DNA from: Bidens hawaiensis
Taxonomy: Eukaryota; Streptophyta; Magnoliopsida; Asterales; Asteraceae
Direction of reading: 5' to 3'
Length of the DNA: 64,000 nucleotides
Assembly (NCBI GenBank): GCA_021521415.1
Contig: JAIQDT010001945.1
Coordinates: forward strand, 124,001-188,000
The notes under the pieces were generated by a model that made no database searches, had not been told where the DNA came from, and saw only the letters and a list, made by a program, of their open reading frames with translations. Made by a program: the position numbers and the translations under genes. Of this stretch, positions 35,098-46,770 are shown in pieces; positions within the stretch are counted from its first letter, which is position 1, and each line of letters begins with the position of its first letter.

Positions 35098-35927
35098 TAA
35101 GTTTTCAAGATTAAAAAGAAAAGTATATGCCGGTGATCCAAAGAAAGACTAAATAAAAATATGATTGATATAGTCAAATTATAATTAACATTTAAATAAG
35201 TTAATACCATTACATTAACCTAACGGCTAAAATTTTAAAATTCAAATAATATACATTGATATTTTAAATAAAGACTAATATATACGAATGGCGTTGGAAT
35301 TCGAACCCAATGGAACTCAAAACTAAGATTTTTTGGGACACGTAACGCCCGTACCATATGGTAGAGACGGGTTTGGGATTGCTCTGGAAATTTTGCATGG
35401 GTATGCTACGAGTATGAGATTTGTAATATGCCTGATTACCCGATCTAATTACCGGATAATATTGCGCCATTTACCCGATTATATACCCAAGCAACCCGAC
35501 ATATATTATCAACTAGATATTTGTAAAAAAAAATATTATTTGTTTTTTGTGGAACTATATTTGTTTTTATTTTTTGGTAAAATTGGAAGTATAAATTGAA
35601 ATTTGGTGCATTACTTTTTCATCGAAACATTGTTTATAACAAATTTTATCATAATTGATTAGTTATTGACAATATTTGTGATAATTGCTTTTTCTAATTT
35701 ATCAGGGACAAATTTTTTATAGTTACTTATGTCACACCCAACCGATGGTAGACTATATAAGTTGGGATGTAATGTATGTTTTTTATCATATATGTCTCGT
35801 TTAAAGTGAAAGTATTTATATTCATATCATTCAATTTGTCACACATTAAACAAGTTCAAAATATGGGGGAAAAAACAAATAAACAGGAATAAATGTGTCT
35901 TTTTATTAAAATAACTTAAGGGTAAAC

Positions 35928-37190
35928 TAGGCAATCTTCACTTGAGCAATTTTTCATATATGTACCTGTAGTATGCATAAAAATAATGGGTCAACGAACA
36001 AGTAGTTGGTGAGTAAACATAAGTTTGCAAAATTTATAATAATGAAAAACTACAATTCACATGCATTGTGCAAATACAAGCATATATGAGAATGTTAAAT
36101 AAATATATGTGAACCCATTTTCGTTTACGTAAAGTCCAAACGTATATGGGCAGGTGTCCATACTCGAGTTTGAGATATACACATGAGGTTGAGATATACA
36201 CCAAATAAACACATAATCATGAGATATAAACATAAATCATGTGATTCAAACACATAGTAACATGAAGTTTGAATTGTACATTGTGATAAAACTTGAAGAA
36301 TTGATAATAAAGTATGCATGCCATCCGCGACACCCCCCCCCCCCAAAAAAAAAAAACTTTTAATATCAAAAATGAAAAGTGAGGTATGAATCGGGAGTGT
36401 GATTGATATCATGCCTAAACAAGTTGATCGGATGCAAAATCCCAACGGATTTATCCTAATAAATTGAATAATGCAAGTATGAATATTTGTATGACAAAAT
36501 GAATATTAGCAATATGCTATACAAGAATTCTAGATATTAAATAATATTTGGGTTAGTTTTGATTAACGAAAAGATGTGGAAAAACGAATAATTGTGTAAG
36601 AAAATACTTACTAGTTTATGATAAAACACTCGGTTTAAATAACTATTTCAAAATGCAACAATTATGTAATAGGTTTTGAAACAATGTGTGTATTAGGTTT
36701 TTATAAAAATTTTGTTGGTTAAATATTTTCTATCTTCAAAGTAACTTTAGAAACGAGATTTTAACGAGCTATGGTTCAGGTTTACGTTAAAATATTAGTT
36801 GATAAATTATAAATTTGCAACGGTATGGAAAATGAAAGCGAATTAAAAATAAAAAAAAAGGTGGGCGAATTGGACACAAACCTGGGTCCCATATTCCAAT
36901 TTTATTGGATGAAAACTGGGCACGCAACCTAATGCCTAAACTCGTTAAAGATGTGACTAAATATATAAATACAACTTTAGAAAAACCCAAAATCTTATGA
37001 ACCCTAAATGAAAAACCCACCAAATTGGATGATGAATTCCCTCTGTTAATTGATATTGACAGAGGGTTTTCGATCGGAGGATGAAAACGAGTAAAAAAAA
37101 CCATAGTTCAATTAACCCAGAAGATTGAAGATATGATGAAGAACGAGGGGGTCAAAGTCTAGGTCTTGGACCAAAACTTGAATCCAGATG
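35928..37190. other. Intergenic, no gene seen
   Basis: AT-rich. A C-run and A-run pair at 36334-36356 is simple sequence. No supported feature. Confidence 0.55.
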
Positions 37191-38559
37191 CAGATAGATT
37201 TGTTGACGAAATTGAGAGTGAAAGAGTGTTTGTGATGATTAGAGGAGTGTTTTTGAGAACTTGATTGGAATAATATATATCAAAACGAGTTTAATTGTTA
37301 TAAAACAATTCGGTTTTGGTTCAAGGCTTAATGGTTAATTAATCATGCAATTATACCAATTGAATGGAGATTAACCTTGAATCATGGTCAAATGAGTTTA
37401 TTATCGGATTAATAACATCACATGAAACATATTATTATTGAATTGGTCAAGAATTGGATTGAATGCTTCAATGCTTCAATTAACCCATTTTCGTGTTATA
37501 GAAAGTTGGGTCGCATGTCATGACACGTTAAGGCAAGACCTTCGCAACGCGTGACCCAAAATGTGCAGATAGATTTGTTGATGAAATTGAGAGTGCAAGA
37601 GTGTTTGTGATGATTAGAGAAATATTTTTGAGAACTTGATTGGAGTAATATATAGCAAAACGAGTTTAATTGTGATAAAACAATTCGGTTTTGGTTCAAG
37701 GCTTAATGGTTAATTACTCATGCAATTATACCAACTGAAGGGAGATTAACCTTGAATCATGGTCAAGTGAGTTTATTATCGTATTAATAACTTCACACAA
37801 AACATTTTTGTAACATTCGTTAAATTTCGGATTCTAAAACCCGACCCATTTAAAATTTTCGGTCTATGGTTATTAAATCAAATTAATAAAGTTATTATTG
37901 ATCATTTATTTAATTAATCATTTGATTTAACTATTAAAGATATACAACATATGCCCTTAATTAACTTTTAACCCAAAATCGTGTCCATCCCTATTGTTTA
38001 GGGACTTATTTGCAAAATTATATTTAAAAACCCATCTTCTCCTTCTTCCCTCTCTAAACCACGACCGAAACCCCTCCCCCATCTATGGTAAATCGCGTTT
38101 TTCGGCCAAAATCACGAAATTGACTTTATAAAAACGATTCTCCCCTAAAATACTAACCTACTGACACTCTAATCATAGTAAAAGATGAACATTTTTAACA
38201 GCTAATCTCATGTTTAAAAACCGCGGCTAACCCAACCTCAAAACACTATAAATACAATTAAACTCGCTCACAGAACCCTCTCACCCTTACGATCCTAAAC
38301 ACTAACATAATTGCAATTTAAGAAGTCGTCCAGACCCTAAACGTATTCGAGTTGAGCCGTGAAGCTTGTTTCGTCATTCATATCCAAACTGTTATCGATA
38401 TAGGTAATTGATTTATGCATTCAGTTCGTCTTTCAACGATTAACCAAACCCCTAAATCAATTTAAACAAACAATTCTCAATTGAACGAATTAATGATCTA
38501 GGGTTTATGAGTATAATATGAACATATCAATCTGTGTATTTATTTATCAACTTTTACGC

Positions 38560-38769
38560 TTTCACTTGAGTTAGACACCTGCCCCAGCGGCCAGGTGCAT
38601 CACATGTTAAATACTTGAACCGGCTTGGGGGCGCGAGTTCGAACTTCCTATGACCGGTTTTACTTGGTTTTTTTTTGTATTTTTTTTTATTGTAAACTTT
38701 TTAATAATAATATATTAACCAATAAACTTTATTTTGTTACAAAACCGCACCTAAGCTATTGTTTTTCGG
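38560..38769 (+). mobile_element. Possible tRNA-headed SINE in the outer solo LTR
   Basis: Contains GCCCCAGCGGCCAGGTG and, about 50 bp on, GCGAGTTCGAACTTCC, which resemble Pol III A- and B-boxes, followed by T-rich runs. ACTTTTACGC occurs on both sides (38550-38559 and 38770-38779). Part of the right half may be host LTR, so the insert boundaries are uncertain. Confidence 0.4.
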
Positions 38770-39212
38770 ACTTTTACGCCTTTTCTCGACAATAACACAT
38801 CATATACAAATATATTCATACATAGATATATTTTATATATACATTTATATATAATTGGAAATTTCCATAAATTTGTATATAAATTTGTCGTATGTTAAAA
38901 TGAGCTGAACTTTGTCCATTGATCAAAACTTATTTTTCGTGTAACTTCCCCGTTAATAGATTTATACAACACCTATCTTATTTATTTAATAATAATAACA
39001 ATAACCATAATAATAAACCAAGGTTCAAATAATTTATCCCGTTAATAAACCAACATGTGTATAACATATACATTCTCCCCATATATATTTAAAATAAACC
39101 GAATTAGTAAACGTTTGAATAATAAAGTTTATATATTTTTTTCCGTTATCATAAATCATGAGTAACATTTATGGCTTTATTTATCAATGCAAAATAATAA
39201 TAATGTTAATAC

Positions 39213-39244
<32 letters not shown>

Positions 39245-40270
39245 GTGTAACTCCATAAAGTCTCCAAATTCCTTTTAAACCGATTAGTAACTGATATATT
39301 GCGTTGCATTATTTTTATTTGTTTATACTATCTAGTTATATTATTTACAAATAGTAAATGTAATAATATCATTAAGTAAATAATTAATAAATAAAATAGT
39401 CTAAACCCTAAAACGACTTCAAATCTTTCCAACCGAAATATCAACCGCAATAATGATGATGATCAAACTTATAATATCCCATCAAACCTCAAATCATTAT
39501 GTATTATTAATTTTTGTTTGTTTTTTAATATTATTGTTAACAAATAGGACCTTTTGTGACGTATCTCGAGAAGCGTGACAGAGTCTATATTAACGCCTTA
39601 TCATCGTTTCACCCTCATTAATCCATTCGATAAGGTAAGTAATTCACATCCCCCTTTTTGTCGTTTTACATTTTGGGGGCGTTATGCGTTCATAATTTAA
39701 TCATTTTATTTCACATTACAATTCCATTTGTTGCGTTATATGATATTGCTTAATTGGTTATACGTGCAAATGTGACTATGTGTTTATTTTACGTTTTGGT
39801 GGTTGGTATCTCATCCTCATCCTCATCCTCATTAGTATGATCATACGCCGTCGGAGTAGCTCGCTATCCATGGGATTCGAGTGAAAAGACAACTTTTATA
39901 TTATTGTTATGCTAGTTGTAGTATTTCATATTATCGCAAGGATTGTCATTTATAATACTATATGTATTCAAAAAACAGTGATTACTTGCTCAACTTTATG
40001 TTGACAAACTATATATTTTCACACATGGCGCAGGTAGCTTTATTGGATGAAGAAAACAAGTTAAAGAATAGTTGGACTTTAGGTTGAATAACGGATAAAG
40101 ACCTTTAGATTAAATTAATTATTTTTCATTTGTAATGTTTATTTCTTTGGAGACAATGTTGTGCTTTGCGTACTTGATATATGAAATGAATAATTTAGAT
40201 ATTGACACGTGTATTATACTTTAGTGTCTTTTGAGCTATGATACAATTATGTCGCGCCCCGACATATTCC

Positions 40271-41169
40271 TGTGACATTCGTAAATTTCAAGGACCTGAA
40301 AACCCGGCGCATTAATTTTTTTTTCCTTTCTTTTGTTTTATCATTCGGAAGTTCATTAGAAAATCTATGATTTACTTTATTAAGCTTAACTTTGGATCGT
40401 TATTCTGATTTTATATAATTATATATTATTAACTAAATATTTATAGATAAGTTAAAGTACCTCAGTGTTTATTTTTTTTTTAAAGATTGAGTTGTATATC
40501 CTAAAAGTTTAGGAATGTTTTGTTTTGAACTCAAAGTTTAAGGGGGCAATGGTGCCAAGTGTTGAAACTTAAGTATCTACACGCTCTCTTCCATTCATTC
40601 CCGAATCACCGGCGAATAATCCGGCCACCTTCCAAGTTTTCCGGCAATGACTTTAAGCGCCCATTATTGACCGAACGACGAAATTGAATACACCATTTTA
40701 CTCGTAATTACAAACCGAAAATGTCGCACGCGTTTTGGGACTAAAATTTCGCGTTATCAGCTCCAACTAACCCCGATGAAATTACGGGATTTACTAAATT
40801 TATGAATCATGCTTCGACCTTATAAAAGTAAAAGAATTCTCTCGTTTCAAGCACACCCTAGTCAATGATTTCTAACCCGCACACATTCAAACGCCTCGGC
40901 ATCGATATTAGTCATCGCCGCCGCCGTTAGAACTCAAACAAACCTCCGTCAACTCTTGATTCGAACACAATTTAAGGTAATAAGTATACCAGTCTGTTCA
41001 TTTTTATTTCCCGAATAAATGTCCTAACTTTCACCCTAATCTGGTTATTAATTAACGTACTCGAATTATGGTTTTCTGAAAAATAAATAAACAAACAGTA
41101 GGTTTGATAGAAGAAGATGAAACTGGTTTCTATGTATCCTTCCACTTCATGGCATATATACTCCATTTC

Positions 41170-41204
<35 letters not shown>

Positions 41205-41290
41205 TTTTTTTATTTCTTATTGTTTAAATATTAAATTAATCTGGACCCTATTATATAGGATTTTTTAGCATACTAACGAACTAAAGAAAT

Positions 41291-41333
<43 letters not shown>

Positions 41334-42252
41334 TATATTATTTATTTAAAAGTAAATAAATGGAAATCCAGTTTCTTTTAAAAATAGATAATTACAATAT
41401 TTTATTCCATGTTCTTTTCTAAAACGTAAAGTTTAAACAAAAAGGCTGTAGAATCTCTAAATCTCTATTAATTCTAGAACTTGTTGAACACTTCAAGTTT
41501 ATTTAACTAGAACTCATTTAAACATTTAGGATAATCTCATGGGATTATTTGTTGCTTTTCCATCAACTGTATTACCCGCGACCTAACTATCTAATTTATC
41601 GAGGTAACTAATTCACACCCCCCCTTTTACCGTTTTATATTTTGGGGGCGTTATGCGTTCACAACTCAACATTTTATTTCACTACAATTCCATTATTTGC
41701 GTTATATGATATTGCTCAATTAGTTATACGTGCAAATGTGACTATGTGTTTATTTTATATTTTGGTGGTTGATATCTCATCCTCATCCTCATCCTTATCC
41801 TCATTAGTATGATCATACTCCGTCGGAGTAGCTCGTTATCTATGTGATTCGAGTGAAAAGACAATTTTTATGTTTATTGTTATGCTAGTTGTAGTGGTTC
41901 ATATTTATAGCAAGGAATTATCATTTTTAATATTATATGTATTAAAAAACCGTGATTATGTTGACAAACTATATATTTTCACGCATGGCGCATGTAGCTA
42001 TATTGGATGAAGAAACAAGAGATTAAAGAGTAGTTTTGACCTTAGGATGCATGATGAATAATGATGAACTTTAAATTCAATTATTTTTAGTTGTAATGTT
42101 TATTTTTTTTAGACAATGTTTGCGCTTTGCGTATTTGGATTATATGAAATAAATAATTTAGATATTGACACGTGTATTTACTTAGTGTCTTTTGAGCTAT
42201 GATACAATTATGTCACGCCCCGACATATTCCGTCTTAGGTTGGGGTGTGACA
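40271..42252 (+). mobile_element. Solo LTR (inner), same family
   Basis: Begins TGTGACATTCG, ends GGTTGGGGTGTGACA, and is flanked by exact 5 bp duplications ATTCC (40266-40270 and 42253-42257). It inserted 21 bp short of the 3' end of the outer LTR, to which it is clearly similar (GTATGATCATAC, GTCGGAGTAGCTCG, GCCCCGACATATTCC). Contains (TTA)n runs at about 41172-41203 and 41290-41316 plus (TA)n. Confidence 0.88.
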
Positions 42253-42407
42253 ATTCCGCCGTAGGTTGGGGTGTAACAATTTTATTAATGAATTTGTGAA
42301 GAATTGGATTGAATGCTTCAATTAACCTGTTTTCATGTTATAGAAAGCTGGGTCGCGTGTCACTTCGCGTTAAGGCAAAGCCTTCGCGAATCGTGACCCA
42401 AATGTGT

Positions 42408-43025
42408 TTGCAACTACTCTTGAGGTTTGTCGCGTGTCACGAAGCTCAAATGAGAATTCCTGATCGACGCATTAGAATTTCCAGAAAGTTTGGCTTTTGA
42501 CATATTTAACCCCTGGACTTCGATTAAATGAGTTTAGATTGAGATTGTAACATGCAATAACATTTACCGAAAATCCAAAGATAAAAACATACCATTTCAT
42601 TACTTTACTGAAAATTGATAATTCGGATTGTATCAAATTTTAAAACAGTCATGTTCTCGAAATGAACAATTGACGAATGTCACAACTTATCCAATATAAT
42701 TAATCAGTTACAATGTGTCAAAACCGAATAGATATCCAATGGGTTTTCAGTCGGGTACGCCCGATGGGCATAATAAACTAACGGGTATATCTGAAACCCA
42801 CGGATTTACCCAATAACCAACATGTAATTACCAAATACCCAACAGGTTTAAGAAGTGTTTGGGACAGGTTTTAGTTGCTTTACTAATTGGGTATGGGTTT
42901 AGGAGTGTCTAAACCCATCCCAAACTCGACGATCGCCGTCCCCACTAATAAAAATATGAAGGGTGTATAATGGTAATGAACATAATTACTTGTTTAATTA
43001 AAGGAACCTACATAAATGATCACTA

Positions 43026-43061
<36 letters not shown>

Positions 43062-43351
43062 ATACGACTTTCATTCAATAAACACTAGCTAGCAAGTCAC
43101 TAGAAACACCAATACAAACGACAAAGTGTAAATAACGCTACCAAACAATAGAAACATTGAACAAAACCAATAAAATAAGCCCACCCAACTATGCCCATTA
43201 CAACCGAAAACTACACCACTCGTCCTAAGAAAGTCCATCTCTATTTGCCCTATTTTCTATCCAAAGGAATTCCGTCACCTTTATTTCCTCTATATCAAGA
43301 TACACATTTGAATCGGAGATCCAGAGTGAACTAGCGCATTCTGCTTTTTCC
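42408..43351. other. Intergenic, no gene seen
   Basis: Contains a (TTA)n run at about 43027-43060. No coding signal. Confidence 0.55.
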
Positions 43352-43359
43352 ACAAGCAC

Positions 43360-43947
43360 TAGGGGTGTTCAGATTTCTATTCGATTCGAATTTGATTATT
43401 AAGATTTGAATTCGATTTTAAAACATTCGAATTCAATTCGAAATTAGAATTCAAATTATATATACAAATACATATATGTATATATATAATTATTTTTTTA
43501 ATTTGTGTCAAATTTATAAATAATAAATGTCCATTACAAATTAATAAACCCAATAGGCCATATTATTGTTTCTTAGCCCATACTATTATGGGTGTTATTG
43601 ACTTCTCGTTTTGAATATTTTGAAATTTAGACTATTTGTATTTTAGTTTTGAACTCATTATCATGTGGTATTGTATCTACTTTAAATTTGTATGTTTGTT
43701 TTGCAATTATGATTTTGGTTTTCGAAGTTTTTGGCATAATAAACTTGAATCAGAATGAATTTATTCAAATTCAAATCGAACTTATTTGAATCGAGTTTCA
43801 AATACGAATTCGAATCGAATTTCGAATTGGACATATAATACGAATACGAATCAGATAGAATATGAATACTGGCAAAAAAATAATTATTCGGCTTATTCGA
43901 TTTGATTTAACTTGAAAATTCATTATTCGATTCGATGAACACCCCTA
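43360..43947. mobile_element. hAT MITE
   Basis: Ends TAGGGGTGTTCA...TGAACACCCCTA with an exact 8 bp target duplication ACAAGCAC (43352-43359 and 43948-43955). The interior is rich in TTCGAATTCGAAT words in both orientations and folds back on itself. No transposase. Confidence 0.88.
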
Positions 43948-43955
43948 ACAAGCAC

Positions 43956-44575
43956 CAAGTTGCGATTAAACAATCGCTTGAAGAACTTTAGCCTTTTCTT
44001 TGGTAAACGACGAGATCTTATACAAGTCCAACACGTCGGGAAAGCTAAATAAGATAAGAGAAGACAACTTACATTATTGAGCAATGACACTCCACATAGT
44101 TTGGGCGAGACCACACAAAATAGTTATAAAAATAATTACTAGTTATAAATGATCATTTCTAGTACATATATTAATTCATAACAGTTAAAAAAATAATTAC
44201 TAGGATACGTACATATACTGTAATGAGATAAACTTCTAACTTGATTCTACACTTTACTTATATTACGAGCATAATAACATCATTTAAAAGTAACAAAATC
44301 CGTGAAACATGCACCCTTATTTTGTGCTTCACCAAGCCTAAGAAAAATACGTGACATTACTTGGCAGATGAGTAGATAATATCCATTGATATGCAACGTA
44401 CCTTGACACTACAATGCATGTAGGAAGTCTAGAAAAAACATGTATCTAGTTGAGACATCTAAAATATTCGTGACCAATATTCAGACGTGTATTTTTATGT
44501 ATTTATTAATAAAAAATGCAATTATGGACGGATATTGTGTTAGGTCATACACTATTTATTGCTAAAACTAACTTC
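43956..44575. other. Intergenic, no gene seen
   Basis: No coding or structural feature supported between the hAT MITE and the retrotransposon. Confidence 0.55.
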
Positions 44576-44580
44576 ATACC
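44576..44580. repeat. Target site duplication, left
   Basis: ATACC, identical to 56868-56872. Confidence 0.9.
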
Positions 44581-45610
44581 TGAAGAAACACTAAGTGACC
44601 CGGTGCAGATTATAGATAATCTGGGGGTTAAGTAATGTTTCCCACGAGAATGAGGTCCAACAGAGACGGTTGTTCTTCAGGGGACCTGCAAAACAAACAC
44701 CGTAAGCTCGTCACTGAGAAGGGGGGGGGGGGGTTCCTCCTTGTGACCACCCTCCGGCGTGAGAATCAGACTAGGTTGCTCTGAATATAAGTGTATATTA
44801 AGAGATTGCTAGATAACAGGATAGCAGATGATCTTACTATTCCAAGATGTTGGAGTATTTATAGCCGAAGGTAGGTTTCTTAGAAGGTACAGCCGGCTGA
44901 ATAGTATTCCTGTTCTACCAACAGTGGACTATGCACAGGCCATACTGGTTGGTGGATAGGTTACGGCCAACAGTAACTATGTCGGCTGCACTATTCCTCC
45001 AACTGTAGATTATGCACGTCCTACCTACTGTGGATTATACGCAGGCCATGCTGGTTGGTGAATAGGTTACGGCCAACAGTAACACTATTTCACCAACTGT
45101 AGGCTGCGCACGCCCTGCAGTAAGGGTTGGTGAGTAGGCAGCGGCTAATAGTGACAAACAGTACTAGAGGGTGCTCCTCCTCGTACTGTTGTCGGTGAGC
45201 TGTCACCCTGTGATTGGCTCATGGGCTGTTCTGGTCAGATTGTCTGTCCTATCCATACCTTGGTAGGTATAGTACAGAAGATCTTTCAGAATCATACGGA
45301 CTGGCTCATTTTGGCGGGATTGTTCCCGTCTTGCTCATTCCTTCATGTGACTACTGAAGTATCTATTGTCTTGTGCGTGTAGCCCTGCTGTCTGCGGGTA
45401 GCCTTCCCTGATGGCTTGTATCCGCAACTGCGGGAACAGGCGGGGTACTTCACCATTGGGAGGCTTTCCCTGCGTGTACAGCTTGCGTACTGCGCGTAAG
45501 GTTCTCTGAGCATGGTGGGTCCTGCGGAAGCAGATGGCCTTTGCGCAGACGTCCCTGTTCAAGGTGAGTCTTGCGGGACCAACTGGGCTCTGCTGGGACC
45601 TACCTCTTCA
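44581..45610 (-). repeat. 3' LTR (left copy)
   Basis: 1030 bp, TGAAGAGG... to ...TTCA in element sense, TG/CA bounded. G-run of 13 at about 44730 against 11 in the partner. Contains internal direct repeats of GGTTACGGCCAACAGTAAC. Confidence 0.95.
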
Positions 45611-45622
45611 AGTCCCCCCAGT
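45611..45622 (-). other. Polypurine tract
   Basis: On the minus strand ACTGGGGGGACT directly abuts the 3' LTR, where plus-strand DNA synthesis is primed. Confidence 0.65.
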
Positions 45623-46001
45623 CCAATGTTCTTCTCATGAATGTTTAATAAAGTGAGGTGAACTTTTGGACTTTGAGCAAGGGGTTTTGAAAAGGCTTTT
45701 TAGTTTTAAGGTTCTCCGTGGGGATTCTTCCCGCGGGTTTCCTAGTGTCACTTGCAAAAATTCCCGATTTTTTTGCTTGATCTTTGGGTATGATGCGGGT
45801 AGGTATGTAACCTTCTCGCAAGGCAGGAGCGTTGAGTCTCACTTGTATATAGTCTCCATGAGGTTCTGGTGGTTTTCAACATAGTGATCAATTATGCTAA
45901 GACCACCAATTCCATTACGGAGTTTCAAACAATATAATTCTCGACGTTCCCGTTATGCGGGGATGTTATTCCTCTATCCGCAAGCATTGCCTAGAAGATC
46001 C

Positions 46002-46292
46002 TTCTTGGTTTCAATTCTCTGCGGGTGCTAGGTATGTGAAGGGTTTTGCCTTAACACTGTACCCGCACCTGTCTTATAGTTACTTGGTTGCCAAGGTATT
46101 CTTGGCTTCAATTCCCTGCGGGTGCTAGGTATGTGAAGGGTTTTGCCTTAACACTGTACCCGCATCCGGCTTATGGTTACTTGGTTGCCAAGGTTTTCTT
46201 GGTTTCAATTCCCTGCAGTTGCTAGGTATGTGAAGGGTTTTGCCTTAACACTGTACCTGCATCCGTCTTACGGTTACTTGTTTGCCAAGGTA
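46002..46292. repeat. 3 x 97 bp tandem repeat between antisense gene and 3' LTR
   Basis: Units start at 46002, 46099 and 46196 (TTCTTGGTTTCAATTC and variants), each containing GGTATGTGAAGGGTTTTGCC. They are about 90% alike by eye. Tat-lineage elements are known for tandem repeats in this 3' untranslated zone, a recognised source of satellites. Confidence 0.88.
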
Positions 46293-46639
46293 AGGGGTGT
46301 TTTCCCGCTTACTTTTGAATCTTTTTTGAATTTTGAATTTCAAAATTCGAAGAGTTGGTAGAAAGATAGGAACAGTCCAAACGTCTGAAACGTCGTGCGA
46401 CGGTTTCTTCTGACTGTGTCAGGACGTGCAGGAAGTTATGGTGACGTGACATTATATGGTCATTCCAGTCTCTTTTTTAGGCGCGTGGGCGCGATTTTTC
46501 GGGCGCGTGGCCGCGAAATTACTGGCACACGTCCTGTCAACAGCTGTTGCCAGCCTGCTTTATGCCACGTGTCATAGTTTCATTGCACCTTCGATTTCTC
46601 TCTCCTCCGCATTAAATTCATCGCATTAATTGCGATTAG

Positions 46640-46648
46640 TATATAAAG
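46640..46648 (+). promoter_or_regulatory. TATA box of the antisense gene
   Basis: TATATAAAG on the plus strand, followed by a CT-rich leader (CTTCTCTTCTTCTTC) typical of plant 5' UTRs. Transcription start is expected near 46670-46680. Confidence 0.6.
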
Positions 46649-46770
46649 GGGGAGAGGGCTGTTTGCAATCCACACTTTCACCCTTCTCTTCTTCTTCTTT
46701 AGCGATTTCCGGCAAATACTCCCCTTTTCAGGCTAGCATTTTCCCGAAATCGCTTTCTTTTTTCTGCACA

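Larger units (their letters stand above)
32303..35927. repeat. Direct segmental duplication, copy C
   Basis: Second copy of 27963-31083, larger because of the 739 bp MITE at 34359-35097. Includes a Helitron-like end (CCTAATCTAG at 32751-32760) and (TA)n at about 32767-32786. Confidence 0.75.
37809..42278 (+). mobile_element. Solo LTR (outer), hosting another solo LTR
   Basis: Begins TGTAACATTCG, ends GGTTGGGGTGTAACA, and is flanked by exact 5 bp duplications ATTTT (37804-37808 and 42279-42283). No internal coding region remains, so it is a recombination product of a gypsy-type element. Its own sequence is about 2.48 kb after removing the inner LTR. Contains an (AAT)n run at about 39212-39244. 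Confidence 0.85.
37191..42407. repeat. 375 bp tandem duplication, second unit split by nested LTRs
   Basis: CAGATAGATTTGTTGA recurs at 37191 and 37566. The two units stay collinear (TTTTTGAGAACTTGATTGGA, AACAATTCGGTTTTGGTTCA, GTTATAGAAAG). The second unit is interrupted at 37808 and resumes at 42284. Confidence 0.75.

Noticed and set aside
34919..35152. GC-rich frames with Arg/Ala/Pro content
   Set aside because: They lie in the GCGCGAG-rich subterminal part of the MITE at 34359-35097 and run across its boundary.
38581..38660. Functional tRNA gene
   Set aside because: The A- and B-box-like words are present but acceptor and anticodon stems do not form a convincing cloverleaf; better read as a SINE head.
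45335..45562. 75-codon ORF in the LTR, repeated identically at 56592-56819
   Set aside because: It is duplicated simply because it lies in both LTRs; no recognised domain.
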